This document shows, in pieces, positions 30,473-41,983 of a DNA stretch of 64,000 nt. This stretch comes from Craspedostauros australis (taxonomy: Eukaryota; Bacillariophyta; Bacillariophyceae; Mastogloiales; Achnanthaceae), in the NCBI GenBank assembly GCA_026770025.1, contig JAMXDE010000006.1, positions 310,001-374,000 on the forward strand. The letters run 5' to 3'. Each line of letters begins with the position of its first letter. Positions within the stretch are counted from its first letter, which is position 1. Below the pieces are notes generated by a model. The model was not told where the DNA came from, did not search any database, and saw only the letters and a list, made by a program, of their open reading frames with translations. The position numbers and the translations under genes are program-made.

Positions 30473-32812
30473 TTAACTGGGCACACGGATGCCTCCAGTC
30501 GCCATCCCATGCAGCTTGTTGAAGATCGCTGCACCACCATCCCGCAAGCCCGAATGTTGGTACTCGTTCGTGATGTACAACTTGCAATCCTTCAACGATC
30601 GTTTCGCAACTTCCATAGAACAATCGAAATCGACGTACAGATCATCGTAGTACACCGCCGCTGCAGCCTTAGATGGCGACACAAATGTCTCTTCGTTTTC
30701 CGCACGACGACGGCGCCCGTCCAGCACGTGCTGCATATGTTCCTCGTCGTACAAGGGCGTCCAGTCTGACTTTGTGGCCAATGCATTGGCCATGGCGGTT
30801 AGACCAAGACCAGAACACTCGGCGTAGTCCTGCGACATCCATGGAAAGACCATTTCACCGAAGAACAGGGTCGGTTGATCGTCGTCGTCTTCCAACAGAG
30901 AGGTCGCACGATAGTCAAATTCGGAGGATTGCTGCAGCAATGCGCGATGAGCAGCCCAATTGGTGGGTGGGTGCATCTTGGCTTCTCCGTAGATAGTCTC
31001 ATGCATCCAGTAGTAGATGGGATGATCGTCAAAGGGTTGGGCGTTGTCGACTTGTTTGAGGAAGGCACGTGAGAATTCGTCCTGGGCTGTGAATGCCGAT
31101 TGGAACATGCTGTGCATGGATGCGAAGCTGGTGGGTGACCCACCCAACGAAATGCCCAGCTGGAGGAATCTGCGTGCCGTCAACCGTCCACCCGATGGCA
31201 GCCGTTGGGGTTTATCGAGCAATCGACGCACGATGCGTTTGATCAACGGGATATCACCTGGGTACATGTCGTAGTAGAGCAAGCTGCGCGTCTTGACACG
31301 TTGCCAGAGCTTGCTGTAGGCGTCGTAGGCTGGTGTGTACATGGGCGCGATACCGCCGGTGAGGAGGCAGATCTTGGGCGGTCGTTGCACCAGCGAGAGG
31401 TACGTCATCATGCAGAATCCACCGAAGGATTGTCCCAAAGCGCATCCCCATGGTTGCGGATCGCGTTCGACACCCAGCTCTGGTGGCACGAGCAAGGCCT
31501 CCTTGATCTCTTCGGCATCGAAGACGATGTTGTCCGCACGGAATTGCGTCATGAATTGGACTGCATCGTTGAGAGCTTGTTCGTACTTGCCGTAGTCGCT
31601 GGGACGCTGGTCCTTGATTTCCTTCATGGTTGCCTCGAAGTCGTCTGTGGCATCCAGATCGCCGTCGTTGCTGTCGAACAGGAACAGATCAGGGAACCGA
31701 TGTTCCATAGTCTGCTTCGTGATGGGTGTGGAACGGCCCGTTCCGCGTTGATCCATGAGCACAACGCGTGAGTACTTGGCCAGTGCTGCGCCAGCCCAAC
31801 TGCCTTCCTTCGCCAAGGAGATCCCAGAGATAGGTGCCGGGGCACCGAATCCTGGCCCGCCTTGCAGATAAACGATCATTTCATCCGCATTGAGCATGTC
31901 GGCCTTCTGAATGTACTGCTGGGCTCGCTTGCGTGGGTTCATGACTGTGAGATCCTGGAACCACTGACGCATTTCCTCGGTCTTGACCTGCTCGCAAATG
32001 GTGAAGGCGACGTCGATACGATCTGACTTGGCTGGCGCTGCATCGTTGCCATCGGCGCCAATATCGTTGTTGGAATCTGCACGATAGATGGGAACCGAGA
32101 TGCGATGATCCGTCACGACGATCTGCGTGCCATCGCCGCTCGCATGGAATGTGGGAGGTTCCACGATGCGATGGTTGCGTCGATCTTCCATCATGGCGCG
32201 TTCCAAGCGAAGTCTGGCCAAATTCTCGACCGGAGCCTGTGACTGCTGCGATTGCTGTGACTGTTGCGACTGTTGCGACTGTTGGCCACCGTCCATCCCT
32301 GTTTCACGTTGGTACTGCAGCTGCCGTTGGATCTGTTCCTCCAATTCAATCTCAGCTCGTGGCTGTGTGTTGTGCAACCAACCTGTGCGTGGCGGATCCT
32401 TGCTGCTGCGGCTACTGCTGCTCTTGGATGGAGATGGTTGATCCAGATCAAATATATCGTCGTCTTGATTGAAGTCTTCTGATCCATTCACCGATGAATC
32501 CAAGGCAGAGGACGAAGAATATGATGATGCCGAGGTCAGCGTTCGACCAAAGCCCTTCCTTCCGAAGCGGATCGCCGCGAGGGTGGATCGTTGGATACCT
32601 CCGTGAAGCTTTGCCACAGTCGGCGCCGCAATAGGAGCAGACACTGACACAAGCGACGAACTCGAGGCTCGCGAAGACGATGCAAGCACTGATGGGAAGA
32701 TCGAGCGGCCTGAGGTTGCCAGAGCAAGCGTTTGCCGGCCAGCACAGAGGAGCATGCCCAAGCACAGCGTCGCAAGGACTCTCGGAACGGAAGCACGTCG
32801 AGGTGGCTGCAT
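30473..32812 (-). CDS. Proline iminopeptidase-like alpha/beta hydrolase (S33) with long N-terminal extension
   Basis: This protein of about 779 aa shows the peptidase S33 signature in order: YLQGGPGFG (oxyanion loop, 316-323), VLMDQRGTGRSTP, and the nucleophile elbow GQSFGGF with Ser462. A C-terminal NEYQHSGLRDGG likely carries the catalytic His. Such enzymes release N-terminal proline or related residues from peptides. Bacterial and plant forms are 300-430 aa; here about 310 residues precede the core. They include a signal-like start (MQPPRRASVPRVLATLCLG), a Ser-rich linker, and a five-unit SQQ repeat (about 179-192, CTGTTGCGA-type DNA repeat near 32248-32284). The leader suggests an organelle or the secretory route. 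The frame is open upstream to 32974, but ATG 32812 fits the signal peptide. Confidence 0.85.
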   Translation of the reverse strand: MQPPRRASVPRVLATLCLGMLLCAGRQTLALATSGRSIFPSVLASSSRASSSSLVSVSAPIAAPTVAKLHGGIQRSTLAAIRFGRKGFGRTLTSASSYSSSSALDSSVNGSEDFNQDDDIFDLDQPSPSKSSSSRSSKDPPRTGWLHNTQPRAEIELEEQIQRQLQYQRETGMDGGQQSQQSQQSQQSQQSQAPVENLARLRLERAMMEDRRNHRIVEPPTFHASGDGTQIVVTDHRISVPIYRADSNNDIGADGNDAAPAKSDRIDVAFTICEQVKTEEMRQWFQDLTVMNPRKRAQQYIQKADMLNADEMIVYLQGGPGFGAPAPISGISLAKEGSWAGAALAKYSRVVLMDQRGTGRSTPITKQTMEHRFPDLFLFDSNDGDLDATDDFEATMKEIKDQRPSDYGKYEQALNDAVQFMTQFRADNIVFDAEEIKEALLVPPELGVERDPQPWGCALGQSFGGFCMMTYLSLVQRPPKICLLTGGIAPMYTPAYDAYSKLWQRVKTRSLLYYDMYPGDIPLIKRIVRRLLDKPQRLPSGGRLTARRFLQLGISLGGSPTSFASMHSMFQSAFTAQDEFSRAFLKQVDNAQPFDDHPIYYWMHETIYGEAKMHPPTNWAAHRALLQQSSEFDYRATSLLEDDDDQPTLFFGEMVFPWMSQDYAECSGLGLTAMANALATKSDWTPLYDEEHMQHVLDGRRRRAENEETFVSPSKAAAAVYYDDLYVDFDCSMEVAKRSLKDCKLYITNEYQHSGLRDGGAAIFNKLHGMATGGIRVPS

Positions 32813-33735
32813 GTGTGCGTGGATGCGATTGCGATTGCGACTACAAGTGCAGGTGTGTGTGTGTGTGCGTGATACTGGTATTGTACGAGCTATGAGAAGA
32901 GTGGGAAGCGTGGAAGCGTGGAACATTCCGTTTGTAGATGGCAAAGCACGAGAGCTTCGCGATCTTTGGCTCATCGGGAGGCGTTCGGTGACACATCACT
33001 GCGAAGAGAGATGAGTCGTTTCGTGTTGGATCCTCTGTTTCTTGATTCTTCGTTGTTTGTTGTCGAATAGCTCATTTGGTAGCTTTGTATTTCTTCTTTC
33101 GACCTAAATTTAGAATTCGAAGTAGTCCAAACACAAAACAAATTTTCAGGACCAAAACAGAAAGTTATCAATAGCCAAGAAGGTAAGGTGTCACGCAAAG
33201 AACAACACAGGAGGCAACAGAAATTTTCCCGCAACGAAGCTTGGAAACCGTGTCGGCGAACGGCATTCGCCATGTTTTCAATGTTCATCTCAATCTCAGC
33301 GAAAACTAGCGAAACTCCTACTCCCACGCTTCAAACCGTGAACAAGGTAGGATTACTTGTACCAATACCAATACTATACTCGTGGAACACATGTGTATCA
33401 TCCGCAAGGGGGCGCAATGCGTTTGGTGATCCATTTTGACGTGTGCGGGTTTGGGAATCTCCACGGTTTGTGATGTGGATTGTTGCACGTCGCTGACCAC
33501 TTCATGTGCTGATCTCTTCCAACGTCCATCGTTTCTCCCTCGGGTGCCCCCTCTTGACCCATCTGTTAGGAGGCATTGATCTTTGGTGTTGCATTCCTGC
33601 AATGTTCCACTCTTCCGATTCCAACCATACTCCTGCACCATCGTACCTACTCCACCGTTCACTCCACAACTAATCGTACCATACCAACCCACACCAAACC
33701 ACATCACATTGTGCCATACCCTGTTCATGCCTGAC
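32813..33735. other. Divergent intergenic region
   Basis: This is the promoter region between the S33 hydrolase and the lipase, which are transcribed away from each other. A short GT run is near 32855-32870. Around 33480-33720 there are ACC/CCA-rich stretches. No gene is supported. Confidence 0.5.
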
Positions 33736-35906
33736 ATGAACTTCCTTCATAGCAGCAGCCAAACGATGAGGACCAACACGATGAAAGTGATGTCATGGGT
33801 GGTGGTGTACTCGTATGCCACAAATTCATCATTCTTGTCATCATCATCATCATCACCAGCATCCTGCCATGCCTTCGATCGGACACGATTGCAAACAGAT
33901 GCACCGACATCACGGTTGTCGCAACCAACGAAAACATCGGCAAAGGATCCCCTCGTCGGTCGGCGGCTCACATCCAGAACTGCCTTGGCGCAACATTCAA
34001 CCAGCATAGAACAACATCATCAACAACAACAACAACGGCCATGGCTGCAGGACATGTTGCGACGCGGCGTGCGGCGCAGCGTGACGATGGCAGAAGGGGT
34101 AAGCAGCACAAGCATGCGCGGCGGCAGCTCTTCTAATGATGGCAATGGCAGATTTCATCTCAACGGTGCCGACAGACTGGCGAGGAATCTCTGCATCGCA
34201 TGTGGATGGGTCGTGTCTGTGCAAGCAGTCCTGCAGGCGGCCGACACCTACCGACAGCAGATGTGGGAGGTGTGTTCGTGACATTCGTGGTGTATCGCTG
34301 TGACTATCTACCGATCTACCCATCCGGTTGCTTGCTCAGTTCTTGCCTTATTGTTGATCGATCATGCTAATATGGTACCGTCGAGACGTGCCGAGCTACG
34401 AGTGCACTGTTGTTTTGCTTCGCTGCTGCTTCGAACACCTGGCTCACTCATTCCGTCCTCGTTTCATCCCAACCAACCCATCCCACCTCATCCCATTGGA
34501 TTCCGCTTCCTCTTCGTGGGCATTGGTATGTGCGCTCACAACGAGTACCAAATGTTCTGATCCTCACCACTTAATCCGCCGCAATACTATTCTCATCCTA
34601 ACATCAAATATCAAACATCATACAGTTCGCAACCAAATGGCTCAGCCGAGACAGCATCGAAGCCATGAAATCGGTGCGCCGGATAGTCACAACTTTGCCA
34701 GATTACGGCGTCGAGAGCGATCTGCTACGAAATTATACACCGCAGGACATCATCGCTTCCATGTACGCCCTTTCCAAGCTGCAAAAGGCCGCCCAGCGCT
34801 ACGAACGGCAGCAATTGCAACGCGCGCCATGTCACGACAAAGACCTCGTCCGCGACCTGGCACGGTACTCGAGGTTCGCAGCCGCCGCGTATGGCTGGAC
34901 GATGGATTTGGCCACCAGCGGTCGTCTGCATCGTGGGGACATGCGGGCGCTGACGAAGATGACGGGCATCGAAGAATCGGACTTTGTCAAGGTCAACCTG
35001 GATGCCACCGTATCTGTGCCTGCCCATTTCCTTGCCAGAGACCATGCCAACAAATCCATCGTCCTCTCGATTCGCGGCACGTACTCCGCGCACGATGTTC
35101 TGACGGATCTGTGCTGCAGGACGGTGGATTTTTGTGTGGGGACGAAACTGTACAGCGCCCACGAGGGCATGCTGGAAGGTGCTCGCGGAATACAAGAAGA
35201 GACCGAGTACCTCGTCAAGAGCGAACTGGCGGCACACCCGGACTACAAATTGAAGATCGTGGGGCATTCTCTCGGTGGCGGCGTCGCGGCGATCTTGGCA
35301 CGGCTGCTGTCGCATTCGTTGTCGGTGCCTGCTTCTGTGTACACCTTCGGTGCACCGTGCGTTTCACCCACGCAGCAATCGCCACCGCATGATGCTGTTG
35401 GCAAGCAGCCTGATGACGACGACAACGGTGATCACCGCAACGACACGGATGGCAATGACAGTGCGGAGGATGTCCGCATATACTCCGTCCTCAACGAGGG
35501 CGACCCATTCTGCTGCATCAGTCTCGGTCACTTCGCGGACGTCACGGCGGCTCTGTCTGAGCTGTGCGAGAAACCAGATTTGCGAGCCATGATTCTGATG
35601 CGCACGGATGGCCGTGTGGAGGACATGGATGATTGCGACTTGCGCTGGTGCCTGCAGACCATGAATCAGATGCGCAGACGGATGAAGGGAGAAAAGTTGC
35701 ATCCACCCGGCAACCTGCTCTATTTGTCCAAAGATCAGCAACGATCGCAGGAGTTCCAGTTGGAGTACGTCCCACCCGAGTTCTTTGATGAACTCGTGAT
35801 CGGTCCCAAGATGTTTGATTTCGCGCAGCACATTCCTCGGCTGTACGAATCAAGGCTGCGCAACTGCTTGGAGTCGTTGGATGAGTATGAGGACGAGTAC
35901 GAGTAG
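33736..35906 (+). CDS. Class 3 lipase (sn-1 diacylglycerol lipase-like)
   Basis: Exons 33736-34269 and 34626-35906 join in phase 0 to about 604 aa, bridging QAADTYRQQMWE to FATKWLSRDSIEAMKS. Lipase_3 features are SIVLSIRGTYSAHDVLTD, the nucleophile elbow IVGHSLGGG (Ser about 393), VYTFGAPCVSP and later NEGDPFCCISLGHF. A catalytic Asp is probably in this last block and a His further down. The domain order resembles plant and animal sn-1 DAG lipases that cut diacylglycerol or galactolipids. An Asp/Asn-rich insert (PDDDDNGDHRNDTDGND) lies after the elbow. The N-terminus is Ser/Gln-rich with a moderately hydrophobic start; several ATGs (33727, 33736, 33766, 33781) are possible, so the exact start and targeting are uncertain. 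The protein ends in an acidic tail. Confidence 0.85.
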
Positions 35907-37503
35907 GGAGATCCATTCACTCTGGAATGGAAGGGAGGTAATGCAGCCACAGAACGAGCGACAGGGTGAGGTACATTGCGGAATGAGCACGCATTCGACT
36001 CCTAATGGATGGATGGGATTGTTATATATAGAGATCCAAACTGTTATTCATGGTATTCCACACCTCATCATGTCAAGTCGAGTGCGAATGTCGAAGACAT
36101 TCACAGCAAATTGAAGTGGAAGTCAAACGTCTAGTCTCATCCTTGCATTTACGATAGTTGCTGTCTCGGTCGAAGGACAGTCATTGGACTGCTGCATTGC
36201 CCCACACAGCGGATTCTGCGTAGAACTTGGTAGGGAAAGTACGAAGATGTCAATATTTCGGGGGTGACAAGAAGTGGTTCTTTTCCCCGAAATATTTCGT
36301 TGTGCCCCCTTCTGGTAGAACCCCGTTTTGTCCGACTGCTTGTTCCAACGCGTGTCGATCACATGACGACAGACGCAACGGGGGACGATCTTTTGTTGTC
36401 GTTGGTGACAGCAAAGGAAGGCGACGCCAAGTTAAGAAAGTCTTGTGTTGGTGCTCTCTGTGTGTGTGCAGCGATTGCTCGACAAGAAATCTGTGCAACA
36501 GGCCATCGACGAGACAGATCCTCCAACTAGTTGCAAGAGAGAGACAGCGAGAGAGGAGCCACGACAAGCACAAGACTGTAGCCAAAGTTTCACCATCATC
36601 ACCACTATCATCACCATCAACAGAGCAGCAACACCAGTCGCAACATAACCAAGACAACATCACTAACACAGGAGGATCCAATTGAATTCAGGTTCTTCCA
36701 TTCCTTCGTCATCGATTGAACCAAGAGCATCGTTCCTTGCGTCGGTGGTCATTTTCGCGCATCCACGCGTAGAGCGGCTTGTGAAGAATAGAGGCACACA
36801 GAGACAGCAACAGCGACAACAGCAGCAACAGTAGCAACAGTAACGACAGTGACAACTGTTATAACAGAGCCGCCTGGGCAAAGCAAAGTAGAGGCGAGGT
36901 CCATTGGCATCAGCCCGCCACCACCACCACCATTGCCTTGCGCACTCAAAGCAAAGCACAAACTCTTGTTTCATTGAGGACATCACGACACAGCCTCGCG
37001 CGACAACAGTCGAACAAGAACGACGAATCGAAAGCCCAAAGCGGCCAAAAATCCGAACCAAGAAACGACTTTGCCGTCAACAGCCAAGAGATCAAGCGCA
37101 CTGCAATCCAACACATCCTCGACGCAACGCATTGAAGCCAACGAGCCAGCAAGCAAGCCATCGGTCCTTGCCCATTCGCCGTACCCCGTGAAACGCGACC
37201 TGGGATCTACGTATCCATCCACCCATCCATCAATCAATCACTTGAGATTAGACAAGGAGACGAAGGACCGCACTCTACCCACGCCCTCCGAGTACCAATA
37301 GCCACACTCACAGCACACAAGTTGCGCTACGACCACCAGCAAGCACAGCAGCCGCACAGACATATCGCACAGGCACGCATTCATACGCATACACTCAGGC
37401 CTCACACTGTCATAAACCGCATCAGGAACAACAGGAACAGCAAGAACAGGAACAACCACACGACAACGACAACGACAACAACAACCACAGGAAAATCAAT
37501 ACC
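35907..37503. other. Long intergenic region upstream of DHH1
   Basis: About 1.6 kb without a supported gene. A TATATATAG motif is at 36023-36031, a hairpin with 12-bp arms at 36252-36296, and CAG/CAA runs near 36803-36842 and ACGACAACGACAAC near 37459-37484. The last 700 bp is CA-rich and probably a long DHH1 5' leader. Confidence 0.45.
36252..36296. repeat. Perfect 12-bp inverted repeat (hairpin)
   Basis: AATATTTCGGGG at 36252-36263 is the exact reverse complement of CCCCGAAATATT at 36285-36296, with a 21-nt loop. It could be a hairpin in a transcript or a divergent protein-binding site. It lies 345 bp after the lipase stop and about 1.2 kb before DHH1. Confidence 0.6.
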
Positions 37504-39219
37504 ATGACATCAGTACAGAATCAGAACAAACAGCAAGGGCAAGCCGGATCCACCGACGTGGTTGCCGGCACTGGAACTTGGAGAGACGGCCTCACCGCCC
37601 CAAAGGAAGACACCAGATACAAGACAGAGGATGTCACCGACACGAAGGGCAGAGAGTTCGAGGACTTCTTCCTCAAGCGGGAGCTCCTCATGGGAATTTT
37701 TGAAAAGGGATTCGAAAAGCCAAGTCCGATCCAGGAAGAGGCCATCCCCATCATCCTGCAAGACAGAAACGTCCTCGCCAGAGCAAAGAACGGAACCGGA
37801 AAGACAGCAGCGTACATCATCCCTTGCTTGGAGAAGACTGATGTCGAGAAGAAGGAGATTCAAGGTGCGTTTCTCTTCCTCCGTCCTGCCTTCCTACCAT
37901 CGTTTGAGTAGAAGCACCGATGCCATGTTCATTACTCGACATGATCCATTCGGCACACTCGATACTTCCTCCATTGATTGAGACTTCGTCCATGCTCACG
38001 CTCACACTTGCACTCTCCATGCTCATGTCTAAACCCCATCCAACCAACCAATCGACCAACTACAACACACACACGCACACGCACATACATATACACAATC
38101 ATTTCGTCACACAGTGCTCATGCTCATACCGACTCGCGAACTCGCGCTGCAAACTTCGGCCATCGTGAAAGAGATCGGCAAGCACATGGGTGTGCAATGC
38201 ATGGTCACGACAGGAGGAACCTCGCTCAAGGACGACATCATGCGTCTGTACAACACCATCCACATCATCGTCGCGACTCCAGGACGCATCCTCGACCTAT
38301 CCACCAAGAAGGTCGCCGATCTCACCAAGGTCCAAACCATCATCATGGACGAGGCAGACAAGCTCCTATCCCCAGAGTTCCAGCCCGTGCTCGAACAGAT
38401 CATCGGCATGTGCCACAGCGAACATCAAATCTGCTTGTTCAGTGCCACCTTCCCCGTCACCGTCAAGGGATTCTGCAAAAAGTTCGTCCCCAATCCCTAC
38501 AGCATCAATCTCATGGACGAGCTGACGCTGCGCGGTATCTCGCAGTTCTATGCCTACGTCGAGGAGAGACAAAAGGTGCACTGTCTCAACACGCTCTTTT
38601 CCAAGCTGGAAATCAACCAAAGTATCATCTTCTGCAACTCTGTCAACCGCGTGGAGCTCTTGGCAAAGAAGATCACCGAACTCGGATACTCCTGCTACTA
38701 CATCCACGCCAAGATGCAGCAAGCCAACCGCAACCGTGTCTTTCACGAGTTCCGCAATGGCGCAACACGACACTTGGTCACATCAGGTACGTTTGCTCTT
38801 TTTTCAAATGCCAGATAGACTGACGCAACTATGCGATTAAGTCGTGCGATAAGTCATGCGGCGGGCCATGCACACGCTCGCACAGGCGCATCGCAATCTT
38901 CACCCCACTCACCACCATCCCTTTTGCACTTCCACCAATTTGTATCCACTCCATTTTCGTCGCCTCTTCCTGATCAGACTTGTTCACCCGTGGTATCGAC
39001 ATCCAATCGGTGAATGTGGTCATCAACTTCGACTTCCCCAAGAACGCCGAGACCTACCTTCACCGCATCGGTCGTTCTGGACGTTTCGGACATCTCGGAC
39101 TTGCCGTCAATCTCATCACCTACGACGACCGCCATGGACTGCGTCGCGTGGAGCAGGAGCTTGGTACCGAGATCCGCCCCATCCCATCAGCCATCGAACG
39201 TAACCTCTACGTTGGATAG
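37504..39219 (+). CDS. DHH1: DEAD-box RNA helicase DHH1/DDX6
   Basis: Exons 37504-37864, 38115-38786 and 38978-39219 join (phase 1 at both introns) to 424 aa. DHH1/DDX6/Me31B represses translation and promotes decapping in P-bodies. All helicase motifs are visible: Q motif ([12 protein letters not shown]), I (AKNGTGKT), Ia (PTRELALQ), Ib (TPGR), II (MDEADKLL), III (SATFP), IV ([10 protein letters not shown]), V ([20 protein letters not shown]) and VI ([10 protein letters not shown]). [20 protein letters not shown] is distinctive for DHH1 against eIF4A. The first intron falls just before Ia and the second inside motif V ([12 protein letters not shown]). The N-terminal leader is short and Gln-rich, and there is no long C-terminal tail. 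Confidence 0.97.
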
Positions 39220-40023
39220 GTAGCTGAGATGGATGGGTTGGGCTCCATCATTCGATTCGATGGATGCGGGCTCATGCAAAAGCGCTGCGAAGATCCGATA
39301 CTGTGTTTCGCCTTCGGCATTACATGGCATAGTGTCCCATATCTGAATCAGCATGCATTCTTGCGCGTACGCCCGCCGCCCCCTTTTGCCTGCAAACATT
39401 CCTTGCAGCATCCACAAATATACGGAGGAGTGACTGATTGGTGGTGGGGTTTGACCTGCACAGGACCATCTTACCTGATGTGTCTTGCGAAGGTGTTCCC
39501 CTCCACCAAGGACTCTCCTGCCCTTTTTCGTTCCCGACACCGTGATCGATCCCATGCCACCAAACACAACCAACCATCTCATCTCTTGGTCTCTCAGCAA
39601 CATCATCAGCAGCCAGCGACACCATTCGATGAAGCACTCTGCAAGCACACGAAAAGAAAAGACAATGTACAATACACCACAACACAGCACAACATGAACA
39701 GAATAAGCAACGAGTAGGATGGACGGTAGAGTAAGATGGCAAACGATAGCATTACGGTTTACGGATCTGAAACTTTCGCTTCTTTCTGCCATGTTGCATT
39801 TTTGCTTCAGTTCTGCTTATTCCAGTTTCGCTTGCCTTGATTTTTGTTTCCTTTCGTTGGTCGAACCATCCACGCTCTCCTTGGTGATGGATGCTAAATG
39901 CCTTCACTATGAGATGGGATGGAAGAGGATGGGTGGTGGTGATTGGCAACTTCCAACAATGCGGAGAGCAGCGGATCAACAATTGCTGACAATGTCATGA
40001 TCATACTATACTCGCGTGTTTGC
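39220..40023. other. Convergent intergenic region
   Basis: This lies between the stops of DHH1 and the GST-HIT gene. It contains both 3' flanks. No gene or repeat stands out; frames on both strands are short. Confidence 0.5.
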
Positions 40024-41412
40024 TCAACCAGGTGGCCAGGTGAAATCGCGTCCACCCAGAACATGCAAATGGAGGTGGAAAACTTCCTGCCCGGCGTCTT
40101 TGCCGTCGTTGATGACGACGCGCGAACCATCACCAAAGCCCAACGATTCGTCGTTTGAGATTTGTCCTGCCGTCAATAGGAGGCGGCCCAACAGCTCAAC
40201 ATGCTCCAGCGTGGCCTTGCGCAACCGCGTCAATCCATCCCGATCCTTCGGAATCACCAGAACATGAGCAGGTGCAGCCGGGTTGATATCCCTGAAGGCC
40301 AGCACTTTGTCATCTTCATGCACGACATTTGCAGGAATTTCACCTGCGACGATCTTGTCGAACAATGTGCCTGGCTCTTCGTCGCGTTGACCAGCACGCC
40401 AGATGGGATCCCAGCGCCCATTGTCTTCCCACTTCTGGATGCCGGCCATAATCTGCGGAAAGAATGGCCAGGAGCATGACAGTTTGAAGAGACATGGTGG
40501 TTTGGTCGCGAGGGACCAAGGCAGCGGAGATTTGCGTTAGCATGATGGCGTTGATCAAGTAAGAGAGCAATGGGAGGAAATGACCCGGAACACAATCAAT
40601 CGCACAAACATGAAGCGTAGCATAGAACTAGCTTCCACGCTGTCTCTCAGACTTCGAGTAGTACGCACCTCATTATAAACCTTGCGGAATACTTCGTCTT
40701 GCTCGATCACTGCATCGAACCAGGTTCGAATCTCGGCAGGAATCGCATCTTCAATCCCAAAATCGAACTTGGGGTACATGCGGACTGCAAACACAACGGT
40801 CGGAAAGAGCGTGGCATCGGCCAGCGAAACCTCCGATCCGCACAGATATGGCCCATCATCTTCCGTGATAAGGCCGGCAATGATGTGCAGTTGCTTCGAG
40901 AACTCCAGCTGCGCATCCTCGCGCGTACCGTAGATTCCGTAAGGTGGCGATGGTTTGTAGAGGCAGTTTTGAATGGTCGTGAGGTACATGTCATGGTACC
41001 GTGCGATCATGTTGGATTTCGGATTGTCCGGTTGGAAGGAGGGGCCGCGATCGGCGTACTGCGACATGAGGTACCGACAGATGCTGTCGCTTTCGGCGAC
41101 TGCGGTGTTGTCGTCGTGGCTCACCAAGGCCGGCATCTTGCCTTGCGGTGAGATCTTGAGGTACTCTTCCGATTTCAATCCACCAATGTCGGTGGGTGGC
41201 AGAATGGTGAGCTCGGTGTCCGGAAGGTCTTTCTTGTAGGCGACGATGCGGCATCTCGCGCCATTGTTGGACACGGGGACGTCGTACAGAACATGCTTAC
41301 TGCTTGCTGGCGTTGACATGGACAACGAGAATGCATGACATGCGGTTGCCATCAATGTTGAGACCACAGCAAGTGCCAACATCGGCCATTCACGACGGAA
41401 ACGGCACAGCAT
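40024..41412 (-). CDS. Plastid-targeted GST-HIT fusion protein (spliced)
   Basis: Two exons, 41412-40669 and 40452-40024, join in phase 0 (GAG|ATT) across a 216-nt GTGCGT...CCGCAG intron to 390 aa. Exon 1 gives a signal peptide and a CHAFSLS junction, then a glutathione S-transferase: thioredoxin-like half with ISPQGKMPALVSHDD and AVAESDSICRYL, and a helical half with LCGSEVSLADATLFP. Exon 2 gives EIMAGIQKWEDNGRWD, then a HIT domain with GEIPANVVHEDDKVLAFRDI and the nucleotide-binding triad HLHLH, ending GGRDFTWPPG as in HINT1 nucleoside phosphoramidases. Without splicing the GST would run 38 codons into unrelated sequence and stop, and the HIT part could start only at ATG 40449 without its own targeting peptide. 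Two separate genes remain the alternative. Confidence 0.75.
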
Positions 41413-41502
41413 CGCTATGGATGGAATAAAACGAGAGTAGAGTATGATAGTTGGGTTATTGGGGCTGAACCTTTGTATTATATTTGCTTCGATGTGCAGA
41501 TG

Positions 41503-41503
<1 letters not shown>

Positions 41504-41532
<29 letters not shown>
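41504..41532. repeat. (TC)n microsatellite
   Basis: An uninterrupted CT dinucleotide tract lies about 90-120 bp upstream of the GST-HIT start codon, reading as (GA)n on the coding strand. Confidence 0.9.
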
Positions 41533-41535
<3 letters not shown>

Positions 41536-41846
41536 GAATGAACGAGTGATGGGCGTGATGCGCACAGGATTGATGCGTTGATGGCTTCATTGGTGGCAGA
41601 TCTTCCATCCTGGAATGCCAATGATGTCACGGAGAGTACATAGGGTTGTGAAAATATGGTTTTGCACACGCCAGACAATTAATTGCGTTCAATCGCAGAA
41701 CCAGATTTTGGAAAGACCTATCTCGTGCCGAAAACGTGTCCACCCATCCACAAGATCGTTTGTCATCACAAAGTGAGTTGGAGCGTTCTGTCGTCATCAG
41801 CAATCCAACACAGAACAGAAGAAGCCACAAGAGGAATCGATGTTTC

Positions 41847-41882
41847 CTTTCTCTCTCTCTCTCTCTCGCTCTCTCTCGCTCG
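41847..41882. repeat. (TC)n microsatellite
   Basis: A CT dinucleotide tract broken by two CG steps lies about 100-135 bp upstream of the HAD hydrolase start codon. Its position mirrors the tract near the GST-HIT gene. Confidence 0.85.
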
Positions 41883-41983
41883 CTTGCAATCATAATCGCA
41901 CAAATCGACCGCAGCCACCGTTGACTTGAGGACTTTGATCACTAGGGATCTGTCACATTGTGATACAACGACGCTGAGAGACG

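Larger units (their letters stand above)
41413..41983. other. Divergent intergenic region with CT/GA microsatellites
   Basis: This is the promoter region between the GST-HIT gene and the HAD gene, transcribed apart. It has two pyrimidine dinucleotide tracts at about 41504-41532 and 41847-41882, one near each gene start, and a CRE-like variant TGATGTCA at 41622-41629, 210 bp upstream of the GST-HIT ATG. Confidence 0.55.

Noticed and set aside
34626-35906. Lipase gene starting at the internal ATG at 34665
   Set aside because: Upstream in-frame sequence FATKWLSRDSIEA follows a good acceptor and joins a helical exon in phase 0, so the longer spliced model is better.
36663-37061. Cys-rich minus-strand frame
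   Set aside because: The Cys run is the antisense of a CAG/CAA repeat in the DHH1 leader, not a real metal-binding protein.
40024-40449. Stand-alone cytosolic HIT protein starting at 40449
   Set aside because: Not excluded, but the phase-matched intron to the GST exon and lack of a natural GST stop make the fusion more likely.
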